From Phascolarctobacterium sp. (GTDB lineage Bacteria; Bacillota; Negativicutes; Acidaminococcales; Acidaminococcaceae), in the NCBI GenBank assembly GCA_030531205.1, contig JAUNOC010000009.1, positions 1-57,522 of the forward strand: DNA of 57,522 bases, read 5' to 3'. Below are positions 53,482 through 57,522 of the stretch, one piece after another. Position 1 is the first letter of the stretch. Each line of letters begins with the position of its first letter. Below the pieces are notes generated by a model. That model saw only the letters and a list, made by a program, of their open reading frames with translations. It ran no database searches and was not told the DNA's origin. Both the position numbers and the translations under genes were made by a program.

Positions 53482-54190
53482 GATAGACAATTTGGTAGTT
53501 TCTTACGGTGGCATTGAGGCATTAAAAGGTGTGTCATTGCAAGTGCCGGAAGGAAAAATTGTTACCCTGATTGGGGCGAATGGTGCGGGCAAGTCCACTC
53601 TGTTGCGTTCCATAATCGGTCTGGTGAAGGCGGGTAGCGGTTCGGTTACTTATGATGATGTTGAACTTTTAGGGCTTAATTCTCAAAAAATAGTGGAAAA
53701 AGGCATTACTTTGGTGCCGGAGGGCAGACGGGTTTTCCCCAATTTGACTGTGGCGGAAAATTTACAGATTGGTGCTTATATGCGGAACGACAAACAGGGC
53801 ATCGCAGAGGATATGAAAAAGGTCTATGATTTGTTCCCCCGTCTGGAGGAGCGTTCCTGGCAGATGGCAGGAACGCTTTCCGGCGGTGAGCAGCAGATGT
53901 TGGCGGTAGGGCGTGCCTTGATGAGCAGACCGAAACTGATGATGATGGACGAGCCGTCATTGGGGTTGGCTCCGTTGGTAATCAAGGATATTTTTAGTAT
54001 TATTGAACGGATAAATAAGCAGGGGGTAACTATTCTTTTAATTGAGCAGAATGCCAATATGGCATTGAAAGTTGCGGACTTGGCTTATGTTTTGGAAACT
54101 GGAAGAATTACCATGACGGGTACGGGTAAGGAACTTTTGGAAAACCCGGACGTAAAGGCGGCTTATTTAGGGACGAGTAAGAAAAAGTAG
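53474..54190 (+). CDS. livF: Branched-chain amino acid ABC transporter ATP-binding protein LivF
   Basis: A 238-residue ATPase with Walker A GANGAGKSTLLR, signature LSGGEQQMLAVGRAL and Walker B LMMMDEPSLGLAP. ATG 53474 overlaps livG by 8 bp; upstream in-frame codons lie within livG. It ends the liv operon. Confidence 0.96.
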   Translation: MLKIDNLVVSYGGIEALKGVSLQVPEGKIVTLIGANGAGKSTLLRSIIGLVKAGSGSVTYDDVELLGLNSQKIVEKGITLVPEGRRVFPNLTVAENLQIGAYMRNDKQGIAEDMKKVYDLFPRLEERSWQMAGTLSGGEQQMLAVGRALMSRPKLMMMDEPSLGLAPLVIKDIFSIIERINKQGVTILLIEQNANMALKVADLAYVLETGRITMTGTGKELLENPDVKAAYLGTSKKK

Positions 54191-54428
54191 GGTGAAGGAT
54201 GGGAATAATGCGTAATGCGTAATCTAATTAAGAATTAAGAATGCAGAATTGAGAATGAATGTAAAATGTTCCTGTGATTAAATTTTAGGTTTCAGAAAAG
54301 TTAGCAGAGTGCGAACTCTTGCGTCCCCTTGCGAGGGGAAGAGAGCCGATAAGGGAGCGTGGAGCGGCGAAGGGGTAGTTTGCGGTAGCAAGTTAGGTTG
54401 ATACTTTTAAGTTAGAAGTTATAAATTA
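54191..54428. repeat. Repeat-rich gap after livF
   Basis: An ATGCGTAATGCGTAATCTAA-type tract, a TTCCTGTGATTA unit (54260-54280), GCAGAGTGCGAA (54304-54315, also at 28739-28750) and GC-rich palindromic stretches. No gene seen. No clear T-tracted terminator for the liv operon was found. Confidence 0.55.
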
Positions 54429-55071
54429 TTTGAAAAAATATTTTATCTGTAACCTACTTTTTACAGTTTTTGGGACTCCTTTTATATATAGGGGCAGATA
54501 AAATTAGTAATGAGTAATTAGTAATTGTGGTAAAAAGTTCCCGTGATTAAACTTTCATTCCTTTGTCGCAGATAGGGAAATACCTGAATTTTCCGAGGGA
54601 AATGCAGGTATTTCCCCAGTTTAGAATTTTGCCGGACTTTTTCTCTTCGTTGTCACAAGTCGGGAAATTGGGTAATTTTCTTTGGGAAATTACCCAATTT
54701 CCCTGTTTTTATTTTCCTTTCGCTTTTCACTCAGCGTTAAAAAGCGTTTGGAACGACAAAATCTCATTTATAATCTTACGTAAGATGTGCTTAATCTTAC
54801 GTAAGATTATAAATCGCTTTTCATGCTTTTAACTGCGTTTTTATGACGAGTTAGAATAAAAAAGCGTCAAAAAGTAAAACTGGAAAAATTTTCCGTGAGT
54901 GTCAATCTCATATTGAGATTGTTCTAATCTCAATATGAGATTGGACGTTAAAAAAATTAATTAGCACGTAAGTGCTAATTTTGTTTTCTGATTGAAATCA
55001 TAAAAATTATTTTGTGGCGAAGGACGAAGGTGAAATCTTATATAAGAGTTGGTGAGGTCTTATATAAGATT
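54429..55071. repeat. Hairpin array C
   Basis: Inverted repeats: 54575-54591/54600-54616 (17 bp, one mismatch), 54662-54677/54688-54703 (16 bp perfect), 54766-54786/54794-54814 (21 bp perfect), 54903-54920/54926-54943 (18 bp perfect), 54959-54967/54972-54980 (9 bp), 55034-55047/55058-55071 (14 bp perfect). The left part aligns with array B; the third stem is at the same place as the third of B and the first of A, but its sequence is unrelated. Several arms are themselves palindromes, e.g. ATCTTACGTAAGAT and AATCTTATATAAGATT. A TTCCTGTGATTA-type unit lies at 54523-54550. Confidence 0.85.
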
Positions 55072-55107
55072 GAGCTTATGCCGAAAGAAAAATCGGCAAA
55101 AAAATTC

Positions 55108-55643
55108 AAAATGTGAAGTTCTCAATCCTCAGTCAGACCTTATGTTCCTATTGATACTTCCCATCCTACGCACTCTCTAAGTTCCAAGGCGTGCTCCGGC
55201 TCGAAAGCATAACATGCTTTCTCAACCCCTTCTCCAAGGGACCTTATTAGTTTCATCCTCATTATATATAATAGACATGAGATTTGATTTTATAACTAAA
55301 AACCAAAATATTTTTCAAAATACCCTCATTATATAATAGACATGAGTTTTGATTTTGCAACCAAATAAGGATAAAAATTAATATTATTTATCGGCTTTTG
55401 CTTGTAAAGATTATAAAATTGTATTAAAATATTTAATGAAAAGTTGTATATAAAATATAATTGTGAATTATAGTGCAAAGTTCTCAATTCCCAGTCGCAA
55501 CCACGTTCCTAAAAGCGACAGCCCCTTCACCAAGGGGCCTCAAGTTTGCATCAAGCGGACTTTTATGGTTTAATCAAAGGAATTTTTTACCATAATTTCT
55601 CATTACTAATTACTAATTGCTAATTAAATTTTGGAGGTGTATT
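55108..55643. repeat. Mixed intergenic repeats upstream of the autotransporter
   Basis: A diverged right part of the TIR element (about 55115-55243), two tandem copies of a unit reading CTCATTATATA and AATAGACATGAG (55258-55301, 55324-55366; also near 470-505), the TIR element right half (55474-55540), GCATCAAGCGGACTTTT (55548-55564) and an inverted TAATCAAAGGAA unit (55571-55597). TTGGAGGTG for the next gene ends the region. No RNA gene recognised. Confidence 0.6.
55474..55540. repeat. TIR element, right-half copy
   Basis: Matches 28663-28730 almost base for base (AGTCGCAACCACGTTCCTAA, GCGACAGCCCCTTCACCAAG). The left end is missing. Confidence 0.7.
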
Positions 55644-57522
55644 ATGAAATTCAAAGCAAAATCTATGTTGGCGATGGCGGTGCTGTTGAGCGTGATGTCT
55701 GTGGGGACAATGGCGGAGGCGGAATGGCGTTATAAGGTAGATGACGGGGTGGAACAAATTTGGGACGGTTCAAGTGATTTAATAGGTAGTAGCAATAAAC
55801 TGGAAGTTTGGTCATCAACTGGCAGTGATCTTTCAGGTAAATTTATTTGTGGTAGTTATGATGGACATAGCAAAACAGTTATTTTTAAAAGTGGTTTGGT
55901 TAGTAGTGTTTATGGCGGTAAAACCAACGCAAGTATCGTAGTGGGAAATACAGTTAACATCAGTGGCGGTTATGTTGGTGTTGGGGTCTACGGTGGTTAT
56001 TGCGACAATAATTGTGATGCAATAGGAAATACAGTTATTATCAGTAATGGTACACTTACAGGGGATGTCTATGGCGGTTATAGTTTTTTAGGTGGCCAAG
56101 TATATGGGAATAAGGTTATCATTTCCGGCGGTAATTTAAGTGATGCAAAAGTATATGGTGGTAATGGTCTCAGTTTCAGTAACGATAATACTCTACAAAT
56201 TGAAAATTCAGTTACTGTTAACAAAATAGGTAACTTTGAAAACATCAGTTTTGTTTTGCCAAGCATTTCTGGTGATAAAACGTTGTTGAGCTTAACCAAT
56301 GCATTTTCTATGACAGGTGAAAACGTACGTGTTAATTTGGGTTACAATACGAACAGTACTTTGAACAGTTATAATGTTACTTTAGCAAATAATGTCAGCG
56401 GGGCTTTTGATGTAACCTATTACGATAAAGACGGTGCAGGGTATGTGGAAGAATTTAGTATAGCGTCAGCAGGGGATTTGAAAATTGGCGAGGGAACAAA
56501 AATGCGTGTGGGGTATGATTTGACAACGGACGCAGGGGAACTTTTAGGCAAGCAGGATACGCTTTATGTGGATAGTGGTATAAAACTCACATTTGCAAGT
56601 GGGACTTTGGAAAAAAATATTGCAGGTACTGGCACAACAGAGTTTAATAATACAGTCAGTGTGGCAAATGATGTTAATTTGGGAACGTCAACCAACAACG
56701 TGAACGACACGCTTGATGTTTTGGAACACATAACCACTGGCAATATTAATTTCAAAAATGGCAGTACCTTAAAAGTTGATGGTACAAAAATAATTAGTGC
56801 TGCGGCAATTACAGGGATTACATCTGCTACAGTAGAAAGTGGGGCAAAACTTTATGTTAGCAATGCGGAAAAAGACACACCATATAAAATTCTTTCAGGT
56901 AGTGGTATCAATGTCAGTGGTTGGCAGACGGATGTGGAAATGGATGACGTTTTTAGGGCGATTTATGGTTTGGTTGCAGATACAGATAATATTACAAACA
57001 ATAGTAACGAATTTACTATTCAATTTAAGATGGATCCATCCGTTTTTGATAAATTGGATATTCCTAATGTATTTGTTCATAAGCCAATGGGTAGTACATT
57101 ACAAAAATTTGTTGAGAATATTTCATTGTCAAACCCTTACAAATCCGCCACAGTAATCAACACTATGGCAAATATGAATTCCCTTGCCAATGTGCAACAA
57201 GGAACACAGGCAGTTATGACAATGGCAACGGATGCCTTGCAGACGAACATTGGCACGGGGGCAAGACCTTTATTAGGGCATAGGGCGGAAGGCGTAGGGC
57301 GTAATTCAGGTGTCAGGGGTCAGGTTTCAGGTGTCAGGAAGGTTAGTGCAAATGACAAGGACAGAGCGGCTATAGAAACGGTGGAGCAGGGGAAGAGGGA
57401 TGAGGTTATGCCGGTGATGGTGGAGAATGAAGAACAGAAATATGATAAAACCGTATGGGCAAACTATATTCACAGCAAAAAGACCATTGACGGACTGAAA
57501 ACAGGACGTTTAACCCAAAACA
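55644..57522 (+). CDS. Autotransporter (type V) outer-membrane protein, 3' end beyond window
   Basis: At least 626 codons, open to the window end. TTGGAGGTG precedes ATG 55644. A signal peptide (FKAKSMLAMAVLLSVMSVGT, cleavage near AEA) is followed by a glycine-rich passenger with repeated VYGG and GNTV-I-SGG units at about residues 90-180 (SVYGGKTNASIVVGNTVNIS; DVYGGYS; KVYGGNG), as in beta-helical adhesins. Residues about 480-540 form the junction, then a repeat-like linker (EGVGRNSGVRGQVSGVRKVS). The segment KTVWANYIHSKKTIDGLKTG looks like the first strand of the beta-barrel. Its presence implies an outer membrane. Confidence 0.82.
   Translation, partial: MKFKAKSMLAMAVLLSVMSVGTMAEAEWRYKVDDGVEQIWDGSSDLIGSSNKLEVWSSTGSDLSGKFICGSYDGHSKTVIFKSGLVSSVYGGKTNASIVVGNTVNISGGYVGVGVYGGYCDNNCDAIGNTVIISNGTLTGDVYGGYSFLGGQVYGNKVIISGGNLSDAKVYGGNGLSFSNDNTLQIENSVTVNKIGNFENISFVLPSISGDKTLLSLTNAFSMTGENVRVNLGYNTNSTLNSYNVTLANNVSGAFDVTYYDKDGAGYVEEFSIASAGDLKIGEGTKMRVGYDLTTDAGELLGKQDTLYVDSGIKLTFASGTLEKNIAGTGTTEFNNTVSVANDVNLGTSTNNVNDTLDVLEHITTGNINFKNGSTLKVDGTKIISAAAITGITSATVESGAKLYVSNAEKDTPYKILSGSGINVSGWQTDVEMDDVFRAIYGLVADTDNITNNSNEFTIQFKMDPSVFDKLDIPNVFVHKPMGSTLQKFVENISLSNPYKSATVINTMANMNSLANVQQGTQAVMTMATDALQTNIGTGARPLLGHRAEGVGRNSGVRGQVSGVRKVSANDKDRAAIETVEQGKRDEVMPVMVENEEQKYDKTVWANYIHSKKTIDGLKTGRLTQN

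Noticed and set aside
54563-54832. ORF of 89 codons in array C
   Set aside because: Same scaffold and hairpins as the array B ORF; the differing stems change the peptide freely, which argues against coding.
56839-57156. ORF of 105 codons in another frame of the autotransporter
   Set aside because: The main frame from 55644 is open to the window end with a signal peptide, glycine-rich repeats and barrel start; this one is its shadow.

Overview
The window reads as one contiguous stretch of a low-GC diderm Firmicute, most likely class Negativicutes and perhaps Acidaminococcaceae/Phascolarctobacterium-like. This rests on a Firmicutes-style core (yacL-ispF-gltX-cysS-mrnC-rlmB-sigH; Mini-RNase III; rpoBC; a plsX-fab-rnc cluster) combined with an outer-membrane autotransporter at the right end. 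Genus is an inference. Nearly all genes are on the + strand; only two XRE regulators are on the - strand.

Layout. 1-1632: an intergenic hairpin array and an AT-rich orphan gene. 1633-10871: housekeeping block yacL, ispF, gltX, cysS, mrnC, thyX, rlmB, a SigH-like sigma factor, pfkA and uppP. Adjacent genes here overlap or almost touch, suggesting long operons. 10944-19958: tRNA-Thr(TGT) carrying an integrated ~8.9 kb mobilizable element bounded by a perfect 50-bp direct repeat of the tRNA 3' end. The element encodes an XRE repressor with paired palindromic operators, a small excisionase-like protein, a DnaD-like replication protein, a tyrosine integrase, a MobA/MobL relaxase with an IncQ/pGO1-like oriT, and cargo: two MNT nucleotidyltransferases, unknown small proteins, a metallophosphoesterase, RelBE and a truncated antitoxin. 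19979-28497: ung, tRNA-Asn, tRNA-Val, a DUF805 protein, an orphan DinJ antitoxin, holA, a long glutamine synthetase and pheST. 28498-36584: accessory islands between repeats, with a DUF1858 protein, an XRE regulator divergent from a five-gene operon of membrane-anchored zinc-ribbon/TPR/DUF6273 proteins, and a DinJ-YafQ pair whose toxin has an in-frame stop. 36585-54190: rpoB-rpoC running directly into plsX-fabD-fabG-acpP-fabF-rnc, then a livKHMGF branched-chain amino-acid ABC transporter. 54191-55643: the largest intergenic repeat region. 55644-end: an autotransporter gene running off the window.

Most striking structure: intergenic regions at 1-430, 29117-29757 and 54429-55071 share a recognisable AT-rich scaffold in which long, perfect or near-perfect inverted repeats sit at equivalent positions. 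The spacers between the stems are conserved, while several stem sequences are completely different between copies yet remain fully complementary. Related single hairpins lie at 1464-1517 and 36197-36248. Other dispersed families are a ~140-bp element with terminal inverted repeats and a ~27-bp unit containing TTCCTGTGATTA. Repeat-derived sequence appears to have entered coding regions at the mrnC C-terminus and in the linker of the autotransporter.

Limits: all names come from reading motifs in the translations, with no database search. Promoters and terminators are by eye.
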